Shown piece after piece: positions 43,461 through 52,782 of a DNA stretch of 64,000 nt; positions within the stretch are counted from its first letter, which is position 1; the number at the start of each line of letters is the position of its first letter. The position numbers were made by a program, and so were the translations under genes. Source of the stretch: VXNE01 sp963665455 (lineage in GTDB: Bacteria > Pseudomonadota > Gammaproteobacteria > Pseudomonadales > Azotimanducaceae); contig OY762279.1 in the NCBI GenBank assembly GCA_963665455.1, positions 4,092,001 to 4,156,000 on the forward strand. The letters run 5' to 3'. The notes beneath the pieces are model-generated. The model was not told where the DNA came from. It saw nothing but the letters and a program-made list of their open reading frames with translations, and made no database searches.

Positions 43461-43571
43461 CCGATGTGGCCCTGTAACGGATACCTGTCGCTCGCTGGGC
43501 ACGGAGCGCACGCACGGCGCGGCGCAGCCTTGCGGCCCTGTTTCCTTATCCGGCGGCATACTCCCGTCGCC

Positions 43572-43943
43572 ATGAGATGGAGAACCGCCTTGGGCGTAGC
43601 GGGCGTGTCCGTGCTTGCCGGTTGCGCGACGCCGATGCCCGTTTTGACGGACTTCTCCGAGATCAAGGCCGAGGTTCGAGTGCCGTATGACGCGATGGTC
43701 GGCCCCTCGTTCGACGATGCCCGCCAATCGGCAAATCCAGTCGCCGGAGAACACTGCGGCAGCATGGGGAAGGACGCGGTTTACGTGTCCGGGCGGGGGG
43801 AAAGCGAGTACGCGGGCGCAATCGTCACCGACGGCAGCAGCTACGGCGGAGGCGTTAGTTCGACGAACATCTACGCCACCGAGTACGTGTTTCTCTATAG
43901 GTGCGAGTCGGCAGGACTAACCGACCATCGCCGTCCGCAGTAG
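43572..43943 (+). CDS. Small lipoprotein
   Basis: 123 aa from ATG 43572, chosen over an upstream in-frame codon because it gives a signal peptide: MRWRTALGVAGVSVLAGC, lipobox LAGC, cysteine at residue 18. The mature part is glycine/serine-rich in its second half (GRGESEYAGAIVTDGSSYGG) and contains two further cysteines, which may form a disulphide. No family recognised. Probably outer-membrane anchored. Confidence 0.6.
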   Translation: MRWRTALGVAGVSVLAGCATPMPVLTDFSEIKAEVRVPYDAMVGPSFDDARQSANPVAGEHCGSMGKDAVYVSGRGESEYAGAIVTDGSSYGGGVSSTNIYATEYVFLYRCESAGLTDHRRPQ

Positions 43944-44045
43944 CGGGAACGGCATCGAAGCCATCTTCTTGGCCTTGGAGCCCCGATGCCACAGGAGAGT
44001 CTGGGCCGACGACTCCGTGACCGCCCCGGCGCTATCATCCCACCG

Positions 44046-44825
44046 ATGGCAGCCTCCTCCCGCCCGCCCCGCTCCTTCCTCGGCCTCGAAGGCCCGCTCG
44101 CCATCGCCCACCGAGGCGGGGCGGCAGAGAATCCGGAGAACACCATGGCGGCGTTCGAGCATGCCGTGAACCTGGGCTATCGCTGCATCGAAACCGATGT
44201 CCAGGCGACCCGCGACCGGATCCCCGTCATCTTCCACGATGAATCGCTCGAACGGCTGACCGGGCTCGACCGTCCCGTCGGGACGCGCACATGGCGGGAA
44301 CTCGCCGGGCTGCGCGTGCACGGCGAGGCGCCGATTCCGAAGCTCGAAGACCTGCTCGGGGCGTGGGACGACCTACGCCTCGTCATCGATCCGAAATCCG
44401 ACGACGTCGTGGCGCCACTGATCGAGGCGATGAAGCGCACCGGTGCGCGCGACCGCGTGTGCCTCGGCTCCTTCTCGGCTCGCCGCATTCGCTGGCTCCG
44501 CGCGGACGCGCCGGGCTGCACGTCGTGCACGCCGGCCGAGGTCGTGCGCCTGCGCGCCGCATCCTACGGGTTGCCGGTGGGCACGTTCCAAGCGCAGTGC
44601 GCCCAGGTTCCGCCCCGCCAGCCCTTCCTCGGTTCGCTGTCGATGCCCGTGGTGGACGCCGCGTTCGTGCGCGCCGCCCACGAACGCGGGATGCCGGTGC
44701 AGGTCTGGACGGTCGACTCCGAACCCGAGATGCACCACTTCCTCGACCTCGGCGTAGACGCCATCATGACGGACCGCGTCACCGCCCTGAAGAACGTGTT
44801 CGTGCGGCGCGGCATCTGGCGCTAG
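44046..44825 (+). CDS. Glycerophosphodiester phosphodiesterase
   Basis: 259 aa from ATG 44046; ATG 43986 would add 20 residues. AHRGGAAENPENTMAAFEHA supplies the conserved HRG and E-N-T of the GDPD family, followed by ETDVQATRDRIPVIFHDESL with the metal-binding E-x-D and the catalytic histidine in HD. VIDPKSDD and VWTVDSEPEMHHFLDLGVDA match the later strands of the TIM barrel. It hydrolyses glycerophosphodiesters to glycerol-3-phosphate and an alcohol. There is no signal peptide, so it acts in the cytoplasm like UgpQ. The next gene starts 4 nt downstream. Confidence 0.88.
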   Translation: MAASSRPPRSFLGLEGPLAIAHRGGAAENPENTMAAFEHAVNLGYRCIETDVQATRDRIPVIFHDESLERLTGLDRPVGTRTWRELAGLRVHGEAPIPKLEDLLGAWDDLRLVIDPKSDDVVAPLIEAMKRTGARDRVCLGSFSARRIRWLRADAPGCTSCTPAEVVRLRAASYGLPVGTFQAQCAQVPPRQPFLGSLSMPVVDAAFVRAAHERGMPVQVWTVDSEPEMHHFLDLGVDAIMTDRVTALKNVFVRRGIWR

Positions 44826-44828
44826 ACG

Positions 44829-45698
44829 GTGGTGGACATCTCCCTATTGGCCATCGACGTGGACGGCACCCTCGTCACGGACGAGAACCGCGTCTCGGAG
44901 CCAACCAAGGGCGCCATGCGCCGTGCCCACGAGGCCGGCCTCGGTTTGGTGCTCGCCACGGGGCGCCGCTATCGCACCACGCGCCGCGTCATTGACGAGA
45001 TCGGGTTGCCCCTGCCGGCGGTCTGTCTCGGCGGGGCGCTAACCAAGGACGCGGAGGGACGCACGCTCCATGCCGAGCCCTTCGACGCCGCACAGGTCGG
45101 CCTGCTCCTGGAGTTGGCGAGGCAGCGCGGGCTGCCACTCATCCTGCAGCGGGACGCGGAGGAACTCGGCGGTGCCGACTATCTCGTGGACTCCGTACCG
45201 CCCTGGAATTCGGAGACGCACTACTACGTCGAGGCGGGCGGCGCGTCGGCAGCGGCTGAACCCGTGCCCGAGAAGGTCGCCGGCGACGTGCTGGTCGTCG
45301 GCTGTTTCGGCGAGCACGCTCCCCTCGCGGGTTTCCAGCGGGAGGTCGCCCGGGAGACCGGCGACGAGTTCGCGAGCGTCCTCGTGCGCTCGCAACGCAC
45401 TCCGGGCTGGTACCTGGAGACGATCATGGGGCACGTCAGCAAGTGGACGGCGCTTGCCCGTTTCGCCACTGGCGCCGGCGTTCCACTCGACGCCGTCTGC
45501 GCCGTTGGCGACGCCCTCAACGACCTGCCGATGATCCGGGGGGCAGCGTTCGGCGTCGCGATGGGCAACGCGGATCCGAAGGTGAAGGCGACCGCGGACT
45601 GGACGACCTGCGGCAACGGCGAGCACGGCGTCGCGGTGCTCATCGACCGGTTGCTCGTCGACCACCATCCAGCGCGGCCCCATCGAAGCCCCACATGA
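44829..45698 (+). CDS. Cof-type HAD-superfamily phosphatase
   Basis: 289 aa, GTG start 4 nt after the GDPD gene. Motif I is LLAIDVDGTLVTD (nucleophile D near residue 10), motif II is LATGRRYRTT, the conserved lysine is in GHVSKWTAL, and motif IV is CAVGDALNDLPMI. This is the class IIB (Cof/YbjI) layout. Such enzymes dephosphorylate sugar phosphates or other small phosphoesters; the substrate cannot be read from sequence. Its stop overlaps the next gene start (ATGA), so it belongs to a three-gene operon. Confidence 0.87.
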   Translation: MVDISLLAIDVDGTLVTDENRVSEPTKGAMRRAHEAGLGLVLATGRRYRTTRRVIDEIGLPLPAVCLGGALTKDAEGRTLHAEPFDAAQVGLLLELARQRGLPLILQRDAEELGGADYLVDSVPPWNSETHYYVEAGGASAAAEPVPEKVAGDVLVVGCFGEHAPLAGFQREVARETGDEFASVLVRSQRTPGWYLETIMGHVSKWTALARFATGAGVPLDAVCAVGDALNDLPMIRGAAFGVAMGNADPKVKATADWTTCGNGEHGVAVLIDRLLVDHHPARPHRSPT

Positions 45699-47647
45699 CC
45701 ATCGGGGAAACGGCACGCGCTGAGCCCGTGGCCTTCGCGGCGCACCTTGGCATGCGCTTCCTGCGGCGGCTTGCCCTATCCGCGGTCATGGCGGGCACGA
45801 CCGCATGTGGAGGCGGTGGTGGGGGCGGCGGCGCGTCGAATACCCCCGCCCCGGCCCCGCCGCCCCCCCAGCCGGTGACCCTCGCGGACGCCATCCCGGC
45901 CTCCGGCGCGACCATCGATCCGGCCACATCCGGACTCAATCTCATCCACCTCGCGAATGCCGACTGGCAATTCGAATACGCCGGCGATTGCGGCACGACG
46001 GGCGTGACCGTACGCCACGCGCTCACCGATCTCAGCGGCTCCGGGGACGATCGCGAAATCGTGGACCACAAACTTGCCTGCCGGCTCGAACCCGGCGTCT
46101 CGTACGCGGTGCGGGTGGACGCGACGGACGGCGATGGGACTCGCCATCGGGCCACGATGGAGTTCGCGACCGCGGGCGAGCCCGCCGCACGGGGCGTCAC
46201 CGTGGTCGGCGCGGCGACGCTGTCGCGGGGTGCCGTCGATGGCCTCTTCCGCCGCTACGTACGCGACGCGGTGCTCGACGAAATCTCCATCCCCGTGATC
46301 GGAACGCTGATCGCATTGATCGTGGCCGAGATCGCGGAGCAGTCGTGGACCGAACTCGGGGCACGCGGCGCGACCTACGGCGTGGTATCCAAGAGCGTCT
46401 CATACCCCTCGCGCAGTCCGTCGGGCGCATCGGCCACACTGAGCGGCTTGGTGGCGATGCCGGATCTCGCGGAGGATCCGGACTACCAACGCCCCAATCG
46501 CATCGTGGTCCTGACGCACGCCACCGGCGCTACGCCTAGCCACCTGGACCGCCGCGATGGCTGGTACGTGTTGGCGAACGTCTTGGCGGGACGCGGACAT
46601 CTCGTCGTCGTCCCCGACAACTGGGGGCGCGGCAGCACCGGGGCACCCGATCAGCCGGAAACGTACCTGTTGGCGAACCGCGTCGGGCGCAACGCTTTGG
46701 ATATGGTGCGTCAGGTGTTGGCCGATGCCCGCTACGCACAGTTCCACGACGGTGCCGAGACTGCGGAGCTGGCCATCATCGGCTATTCGCAAGGCGCCCA
46801 CAGCGCCATCGGGATGTGGCTCGCCGCCGCGGCGTTGGAAGAGCCATTCGTCGTCCGCGATGTCTACGCCGGCGGCGGTCCCCACAATCTGTACGATACG
46901 TTCGTCGGCGTGCTGGAGCGCGTTGCCGACCGCTGCGAGGGCGGCCCCTGGTGCCGCGCCGTCGATCCAGACGCCATGGTGCCCTATGCAACGGACCGCA
47001 TCTTGCCCGCCTACGTACGCTACCTGGACGTCGGGCTCACCCTGGACGACCTCCTGGATGGCAAGGACCTCGCCGAAGCATTCGTGACCGGCATGCTGGA
47101 CGGCGAGGAGCGTTTCGATCCGCTGAAGGCGATGCTCCAGCTCAACACGTTCACCAACGCGCTCGATCTCGCGGGCACGATCCCCTCCGCAAGCACGCGC
47201 ATCCACCTCTACCACTCGCGCCTCGACCGCCTGCTTCCCCAGCAGAACAGCCGCGACCTCGCGGATGCGTTGTTTCCCGGCTTCGACGTCGCCACCCGAT
47301 TCGACATCTGCGACTCGGGCAGATACGAGCGATTGGGCGACCTGATCGACGAAGCGGGCGTCGTGCACGCCCTCTGCGCGTTCGAGATGTTCGACCGCGC
47401 CCTGCGCGATCTACGCTGCGGCGACCAGGCATGCACCACGCAGCAGCTTCACGGGATCACGGCATTGGATCCCGGGCTGCCGTGGCGCGAAGCTGCGGAA
47501 CGCCACGCCGCGGCGGCCCTCGCGGATCCGGCGGGACTCGCCGCGTTTCGCGCCACGCGTTCCTCCCGCGAGCTACACGACCTTGCCGAGCGCTTGCGCG
47601 TGTCTTCCTCGCCGGTGGTGCGCGAGCTTGCGAACCAACTGCGGTGA
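45695..47647 (+). CDS. Alpha/beta-hydrolase lipoprotein
   Basis: 650 aa from ATG 45695; ATG 45752 gives a cleaner lipoprotein signal (MRFLRRLALSAVMAGTTAC) and may be the true start. After a glycine and proline-rich linker comes a beta domain, then an alpha/beta-hydrolase. VVVPDNWGRGSTGAP precedes IIGYSQGAHSAIGMW, where GYSQG is the nucleophile elbow (serine near residue 366). A late aspartate/histidine pair is plausible in HLYHSRLDRLLPQQN. It resembles secreted lipase/esterases. The product is exported and membrane-anchored; the substrate is unknown. Confidence 0.78.
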   Translation: MTIGETARAEPVAFAAHLGMRFLRRLALSAVMAGTTACGGGGGGGGASNTPAPAPPPPQPVTLADAIPASGATIDPATSGLNLIHLANADWQFEYAGDCGTTGVTVRHALTDLSGSGDDREIVDHKLACRLEPGVSYAVRVDATDGDGTRHRATMEFATAGEPAARGVTVVGAATLSRGAVDGLFRRYVRDAVLDEISIPVIGTLIALIVAEIAEQSWTELGARGATYGVVSKSVSYPSRSPSGASATLSGLVAMPDLAEDPDYQRPNRIVVLTHATGATPSHLDRRDGWYVLANVLAGRGHLVVVPDNWGRGSTGAPDQPETYLLANRVGRNALDMVRQVLADARYAQFHDGAETAELAIIGYSQGAHSAIGMWLAAAALEEPFVVRDVYAGGGPHNLYDTFVGVLERVADRCEGGPWCRAVDPDAMVPYATDRILPAYVRYLDVGLTLDDLLDGKDLAEAFVTGMLDGEERFDPLKAMLQLNTFTNALDLAGTIPSASTRIHLYHSRLDRLLPQQNSRDLADALFPGFDVATRFDICDSGRYERLGDLIDEAGVVHALCAFEMFDRALRDLRCGDQACTTQQLHGITALDPGLPWREAAERHAAAALADPAGLAAFRATRSSRELHDLAERLRVSSSPVVRELANQLR

Positions 47648-47809
47648 ACGACGCGCTGCCGAAGGTTTTGGCTTCGCGGGGGGCGACCAACCGGGGGGCG
47701 TGCGTGATGCGGATGGCGCTGCCTAGCGCCCCGCGAGCGGAGCCGTAGGCGACGGTTGCGGGGCGCTAGTGTCGCGTCGCAGATCGAACGCGCCGCCTCC
47801 AGCAGTGCC

Positions 47810-47843
47810 GTCATGCGTCGAACCGTGTCGTGCGTCGAACCGT
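47810..47843. repeat. 17-bp tandem repeat beside the IS
   Basis: GTCATGCGTCGAACCGT (47810-47826) is followed directly by GTCGTGCGTCGAACCGT (47827-47843). A third exact copy of the second unit lies at 49350-49366, just across the inserted IS, 35 nt ahead of the AbrB gene. Together they look like one tandem array interrupted by the insertion, possibly an operator of the antitoxin gene. Confidence 0.6.
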
Positions 47844-47847
47844 GTCG

Positions 47848-49345
47848 GTAGCACATCATCTGTCCGGTTTCGTAGCACGTAAGTTGTCCGCTTTCGTGGG
47901 GCCCGAAGGGAGGCTCGGTGAGGCGGACGGAGTGGCTACGGGAGACGAGGATGATGAGGTTCGAGGAGGCGCTCGACGCGTGGACGGAGAAGCGGTTGAC
48001 GCAGGAGGAGGCGGCGCAACTGCTGGGGGTGTGCGCGCGGACGTTCCGGCGCCATGTGGACCGCTACGAGGAGGCCGGCCTGGACGGCCTGGTGGACAAG
48101 CGCATGTCGCAGGTGTCGTCGCGGCGCGCGCCGGTCGACGAGGTGGTGCGGCTGGAGGCGCTGTACCGGGAGAGCCAGCAGGGCTGGTCGGTGGCGCACT
48201 TCCATGATCGCTATCGGGAGCGGCATGCGGGGGAGCGCTCGTACACGTGGGTCCGGAACCGGCTGCGGGAGGCGGGGCTGGTGGCCCGGGGCAAGGCGCG
48301 GGGCACGCCGCGGCGGCGGCGCGAGCGGGCCGCGATCCCGGGGCTGCTGCTGCACCAGGACGGCTCGACGCACCGCTGGGTGCCCGGGGCGGAGTGGGAC
48401 CTGATCGTGACGATGGACGACGCGACCTCGGAGGTGTACTCGGGCTTCTTCGTCGAGGAGGAGGGCACCTGGTCGAGCCTGCGCGGGGTGCGCGAGACGC
48501 TGCTGGCGCGGGGGCTGTCCGGCAGCCTGTACACGGACCGGGGGTCGCACTACTGGCACACGCCGGAGGCCGGCGGCAAGGTGGACAAGGCCAACCCGAC
48601 GCAGTTCGGGCGGGCGATGGCGGAGCTGGGGATCGAGATGATCCCGTCGTACTCGCCGGAGGCGCGGGGGCGCTCCGAGCGCTGGTTCGGGACGGTGCAG
48701 GGGCGCCTGCCGCAGGAGTTGGCGCAGGAGGGGATCACGAGCATGGCGGAGGCGAACCGCTACCTGCACGAGTCGTTCTGGCCGGACCTGCACCGCCGCT
48801 TCGGGGTCGCGGCGCGCGAGCCGGGCAGCGCGTTCGTGCCGCTGCGGGACGTCGATCTGGACGACATCCTGTGCCTGAAGGCGGAGCGCACGGTGGCGGG
48901 CGACAACTGCGTGGCCTATCTGGGCCTGTCGCTGCAGTTGCCGGTGGCGCACGGCCGCCACTACGTCAAGCGCCGGGTCCGCGTGCACGAGCACGCCGAC
49001 GGCACGCTGTCGGTGTTCCACGGGCCGCGGCGGCTGGCCCGCTACGACGCGGCCGGCACCGTGCTCGCGGACGCGCTGGCCCTGGCGGCGGGATGGCACG
49101 GTGCCGGGAACGCCGCTGGCCTCGCCGCGTCAACCCGCTTCGCGGGTCCTCCGCTGCGCTGCGGCCCTTCGGGTGACCCGGCGAGGCCAGCGGCGAGGAG
49201 TTTGGCGACGACCGGAAGGGTACTTCCGGTCGTCACCGACCGGCTTCTTCACGCCCGCGTTCCAAGGCCGTCGCCGGCCCGAAGCGGGCGTACGGCAACC
49301 GGACAGATCATGTGCTAACAAAACCGGACAGATCAATTTGCTAAC
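47848..49345 (+). mobile_element. ISNCY-like insertion sequence
   Basis: About 1.5 kb with inverted ends. The left end begins GTAGCACATCATCTGTCCGG and the right end, read inward, GTTAGCAAATTGATCTGTCC. Each end carries a second, tandem copy of the same motif (TAGCAC...TTGTCCG at 47873-47886; TTAGCACATGATCTGTCC inward from 49318). Doubled terminal motifs suggest two transposase-binding sites per end. The element sits in a 17-bp repeat array next to the AbrB gene. Exact target duplication could not be fixed because the flanks are themselves repeated. Confidence 0.7.
47951..49318 (+). CDS. ISNCY-family (ISDol1-like) transposase
   Basis: 455 aa from ATG 47951; an upstream GTG 47918 is in frame. 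The N-terminal helix-turn-helix (LTQEEAAQLLGVCARTFRRH) is followed by a DDE catalytic domain: GLLLHQDGSTHRWV, LIVTMDDATSEVYSGFFVEE, LYTDRGSHYWHTPEAGGKVD and YSPEARGRSERWFGT. This is the signature seen in ISNCY transposases. The reading frame is intact, so the element may be active. The last 60 residues are low-complexity and run to the element's right end. Confidence 0.82.
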   Translation: MMRFEEALDAWTEKRLTQEEAAQLLGVCARTFRRHVDRYEEAGLDGLVDKRMSQVSSRRAPVDEVVRLEALYRESQQGWSVAHFHDRYRERHAGERSYTWVRNRLREAGLVARGKARGTPRRRRERAAIPGLLLHQDGSTHRWVPGAEWDLIVTMDDATSEVYSGFFVEEEGTWSSLRGVRETLLARGLSGSLYTDRGSHYWHTPEAGGKVDKANPTQFGRAMAELGIEMIPSYSPEARGRSERWFGTVQGRLPQELAQEGITSMAEANRYLHESFWPDLHRRFGVAAREPGSAFVPLRDVDLDDILCLKAERTVAGDNCVAYLGLSLQLPVAHGRHYVKRRVRVHEHADGTLSVFHGPRRLARYDAAGTVLADALALAAGWHGAGNAAGLAASTRFAGPPLRCGPSGDPARPAARSLATTGRVLPVVTDRLLHARVPRPSPARSGRTATGQIMC

Positions 49346-49400
49346 GACAGTCGTGCGTCGAACCGTTGATGCACCGTTCCACTCCCAATACCATCGCGGC

Positions 49401-49670
49401 ATGATGGTCACCATCGACAACGCGGGCCGCGTCGCGGTGCCGAAAATCCTGCGCGAGCGACTTGGCCTAGCGCCGGGAACCGAGCTGGAGATCGAGGCTA
49501 GCGCCGACGGCATCACGCTCCGCCGGTCGCGTGGCAAGCCTACGCTCGCGCGTAAGGAAGGCATCCTCGTACATCATGGCGCTACGCGGATCGCGTTGGA
49601 CATCGTGGACTTCATCGGAGCCGAGCGGAACGCTCGCCACGCCGAGCTGAGCGCCCGTCGTACCGGTTAG
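49401..49670 (+). CDS. AbrB/MazE-type antitoxin-like DNA-binding protein, orphan
   Basis: 89 aa. MMVTIDNAGRVAVPKILRER and then LGLAPGTELEIEASADGITL is a SpoVT-AbrB swapped-hairpin domain. The C-terminal part (GILVHHGATRIALDIVDFI) is the toxin-binding type of tail found in VapB-like antitoxins. No PIN-domain toxin follows: the next gene is convergent and overlaps by 4 nt. Upstream lies the ISNCY-like element. A 17-bp repeat just ahead of it may be its binding site. Confidence 0.75.
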   Translation: MMVTIDNAGRVAVPKILRERLGLAPGTELEIEASADGITLRRSRGKPTLARKEGILVHHGATRIALDIVDFIGAERNARHAELSARRTG

Positions 49671-50637
49671 GACAGCTCTCGATACCTCCGCCACCCCCCA
49701 AAACGCGTGATGTCCGTGGCACCGGACGCCGCGCCGCCATCGCCCACGAAACCATGCACCCAGCAGCCGTCCTCGAGCTCGACGGATCCGAGGGCAAGCG
49801 GCGGGGCCACGGTCGCGAGGAAGTCGCCGACCGCCGCGCTCGGGAGCGACCAGATCTCCAGTTCGATGGCGGCACCCCCGGACTCCGTGCGCAGTAGCGC
49901 CGGCCGCTTACCGTCCGGCAACGCATAGAGACGATAGCGTGGGGCGGTGCGCGTGACCGCAACGCGATGGGCGCCGAGACCCGTGAGCTCCCCGTTCAGC
50001 GGCTGCCCGGTCATGTGCGCGCCGCAAACCGCGAGGTGCAGGTGGCCAGGGAGCGGTTCCCGGGTATCGGCGGCTGCTTCGCCCAGTAACCCCGAAGCGA
50101 CGCGGAGCAACGCGTAATCGCATCCTGCGGGAGCGAGTAGCGTGACCCCGAACGGCAGGCCTGCGGCGGTGGTGCCGGCCGGGATGGCGACGGCGCAGAG
50201 ATCGAGCAGGTTGACGCAGTTGGTGAACGTGCCGAGACGGGCGTTCGTCTCGAGGGGGTTCGCCTCCACCTCGGCCAGCCGGTAGTGGGTCGGCGCGGTT
50301 GGAGCGACCAGCACGTCGATTTCGGCGAACGCCACTTCCGCCTCCCGCCGTAGCTCTGCCAGGCGATACTGGGCGTGGAAACCCTCCACCGCCGACGCCG
50401 TTCGGCCTTCTTCGATCACCATGCGCGTGATGGGGTGGGCGGCATTGGGGTGCGCCGCCAGGAAATCCCCCACCGCCGCGACGCGTTCCGCGAGCCAAGG
50501 ACCCTCGTAGAGCAGGCGCCCGGCGGTCAGGAAGGGCTCAGGGTCCGTCGGGCGGGGCGCCCGGGGCAATTCCGAGACGAAGCGCTGGTACAGATCGGCG
50601 TAGTCCGTGTCGCCAAACCACGGCAGACGCTCTGGGG
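49667..50637 (-). pseudogene. atzF: Allophanate hydrolase, C-terminal half (split by an IS)
   Basis: Continuation of the amidase gene whose N-terminal half is at 52783-53548. After the insertion the frame reads AAPERLPWFGDTDYADLYQR through the end of the amidase domain (IPAGTTAAGLPFGVTLLAPA) and into the C-terminal allophanate hydrolase domain, ending ITRFGGWRRYREL. Allophanate hydrolase converts N-carboxyurea to two CO2 and two ammonia. Joining the halves after removing the IS and one target copy restores ...YLPPERLPWFGD in frame, about 575 aa. As it stands this half has no proper start. Confidence 0.85.
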
Positions 50638-50721
50638 CAGCAGTTCTCATTTTGGCCCGACTTGGCAACGGAGTCGGGGATTCCGTCCGCGAACGGGTTG
50701 ACAACATAGGACGGCGCCCCT

Positions 50722-51408
50722 ATGGTGCGGGCCATGGGCAACCCATGGTTCGGATCGAAGGCGACGTCGGGGCTGTGGCAGGCGCTGGTGGCGCTGATGC
50801 CGCCGCACGCGGTGTACATCGAAACGCACCTGGGCGGCGGCGCGGTGATGAAGCGCAAGCCGGGGGCGCTGCGCAACATCGGCATCGACCTGGACGCGCG
50901 GGCGCTGGAGTCGTTCGAATGCGGCCATCCGGTGGAGCTGGTGCACGCGGACTGCCACGCGTGGCTGGCCGGGTTCCCGTTCGACGGTTCGGAACTGGTG
51001 TACAGCGACCCGCCGTACCTGCGCGGCGCGCGCAAGTCCGGGCGCCGCTACCGGCACGACTACGAGGACGCGGACCACGCGGCGCTGCTGGAACTGCTGA
51101 AGGGCCTGCCGTGCGCGGTGATGGTGTCGGGATACCCGTCGGCGCTGTACGACGAGCTGCTGGGCGGCTGGCGCAGCGCGGCGCTGCAGGTGATGAACCA
51201 CGCGGGGGTGGTCACCGAGAAGGTGTGGTTCAACTTCGCGCCGGACCGCGTGCACTGGGCGTCGCGCGCGGGACGGAACTTCACGCACCGGCAGACGGTC
51301 AAGCGCAAGGCGCATGGCTGGGGCCGGCGCTACGCGGCGATGCCAGCGGCGGAGCGCCTGGCGGTGCTGGCGGCGATCATGGCGGTGGAGGCCGGCGCCG
51401 CGCCGTGA
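50722..51408 (+). CDS. D12-class DNA adenine methyltransferase, IS passenger
   Basis: 228 aa; ATG 50722 or ATG 50734 (MGNPWFGSKATSGLWQAL). The AdoMet-binding motif is IETHLGGGAVMKRK and the catalytic motif VYSDPPYLRG (about 93-102), the Dam/D12 order. It would methylate adenine N6. The target is unknown. The transposase gene begins inside its stop (GTGA), so the two are expressed together. This is an accessory gene for an IS and may protect or regulate the element. Confidence 0.82.
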   Translation: MVRAMGNPWFGSKATSGLWQALVALMPPHAVYIETHLGGGAVMKRKPGALRNIGIDLDARALESFECGHPVELVHADCHAWLAGFPFDGSELVYSDPPYLRGARKSGRRYRHDYEDADHAALLELLKGLPCAVMVSGYPSALYDELLGGWRSAALQVMNHAGVVTEKVWFNFAPDRVHWASRAGRNFTHRQTVKRKAHGWGRRYAAMPAAERLAVLAAIMAVEAGAAP

Positions 51409-52694
51409 GGTTCCTCGCGCGCCATCTCGACCGGCTGCGGACATGCTTCGCCGGGCTGCCGGACCCGCGCCGCGGACGCAACCGCCGCTACGCCATGGCG
51501 GACGTTGGCATGGCCGCGCTGTCGGTGTTCCTGATGCAGTCGCCGTCGTTCCTGGCGCACCAGCGCGCGCTCGCCGCGGGCGGTCGCCGCTCCAACGCGC
51601 ACACCCTGTTCGGCCTCGACCGCATCCCCTGCGACAACCACGTCCGGCAACTGCTCGACGGCGTGCCGCCGGAGCACTTCGACGACCGGTTCCACGACCT
51701 CGTCGAGGACCTCGACGCGCGCGGCGCGCTCGAACCGATGCGCCGCCTCGACGGCCGCGCGCTCGTCGCCATCGACGGCACGGAGTTCTTCCGCTCGCGC
51801 AACATCCACTGCGACAACTGCTCGACCCGCAGGCGCGGCGACGGCGGCACCGAGTACTTCCACCAGATGGTCGCCGCCACCGTCGTGGCGCCCGGCCGGG
51901 CGCAGTCGCTGCCGCTGCCCCCCGAGTTCGTCGCGCCGCAGGACGGCGCGGCCAAGCAGGACTGCGAGCGCCAGGCGGTCAAGCGCTGGCTGCGGTCCCA
52001 CGGCGACCGCTGCGCCGCACTGCGCCCGGTCTATCTCGGCGACGACCTGTACGCCTGCCAGCCCGTCTGCCGGGCCATGCTCGACGCCGGCGGCGACTTC
52101 CTGCTGACCGCCAAGCCGGCCAGCCACAAGACCCTGTACGAGTACCTCGACGGCATCGACATCCCCGTGCGCCGCCGCACGACGGGCCGCGGCGCGCAAC
52201 GGCGCACCCACCGCTACCGCTGGATGACGGACCTGCCCATCCGCGACGGCGACGACGCCCTGCGCGTCAACTGGCTGGAGGTCACCAGCGCGCGGCCCGG
52301 CGGCAAGGTCACCTACCGCGGAACCTTCGTCACCAGCCTGCCCGTGGACCGCGACAACGTCGCCGAACTCGCCGACTGCGCCCGCGCCCGCTGGAAGATC
52401 GAGAACGAGACCTTCAACGTCCTCAAGCAGCACGGCTACCACCTCGAACACAACTTCGGGCACGGCAAGGACACCCTCGCCGCCGTGCTCGTCGTTCTCA
52501 ACCTGCTCGCCTTCGCCCTGCACACCGCGTGCGAAGTCGCCGAGTCCACTTGGCGACGGGCCCGCGAGCGCCTCGGCACCCGCGCCCGCCTGTTCGAGCA
52601 CCTGCGCACCGTCACCGAATACCAGGTGTTCCCCGACTGGAACGCGCTGATCGGCCTGCTCGCCACGGGCGGGCCCGCCGCCCAGCCTCCCTGA
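51405..52694 (+). CDS. DDE transposase of the methyltransferase-carrying IS
   Basis: 429 aa from GTG 51405, coupled to the methyltransferase. RLDGRALVAIDGTEFFRSRN supplies the first aspartate, PVYLGDDLYACQPVCRAM the second, and ARWKIENETFNVLKQHGYHL the Y-x-R-W-x-I-E-like glutamate region seen in IS4-superfamily transposases. CDNCSTRR is a cysteine motif in the insertion region. The 9-bp duplication fits that superfamily. I cannot name the exact family. The frame is intact. Confidence 0.82.
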   Translation: MRFLARHLDRLRTCFAGLPDPRRGRNRRYAMADVGMAALSVFLMQSPSFLAHQRALAAGGRRSNAHTLFGLDRIPCDNHVRQLLDGVPPEHFDDRFHDLVEDLDARGALEPMRRLDGRALVAIDGTEFFRSRNIHCDNCSTRRRGDGGTEYFHQMVAATVVAPGRAQSLPLPPEFVAPQDGAAKQDCERQAVKRWLRSHGDRCAALRPVYLGDDLYACQPVCRAMLDAGGDFLLTAKPASHKTLYEYLDGIDIPVRRRTTGRGAQRRTHRYRWMTDLPIRDGDDALRVNWLEVTSARPGGKVTYRGTFVTSLPVDRDNVAELADCARARWKIENETFNVLKQHGYHLEHNFGHGKDTLAAVLVVLNLLAFALHTACEVAESTWRRARERLGTRARLFEHLRTVTEYQVFPDWNALIGLLATGGPAAQPP

Positions 52695-52782
52695 CGCACA
52701 GACCACGCCGCCAGCCGCCAAATCCACGAACCTCGGACAGTCCCGAAACCCAATGCCTCAATCGTCAAAATGAGAACTGCTG

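Larger units (their letters stand above)
50638..52782 (+). mobile_element. 2.1-kb insertion sequence carrying a DNA methyltransferase
   Basis: Bounded by a perfect 9-bp target duplication, GCTCTGGGG at 50629-50637 and 52783-52791. Inverted ends are CAGCAGTTCTCATTTTG at both termini. The element holds a D12 adenine methyltransferase gene and a DDE transposase gene overlapping by GTGA. It interrupts the allophanate hydrolase gene. Identical target copies and intact reading frames indicate a recent insertion. Confidence 0.92.
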
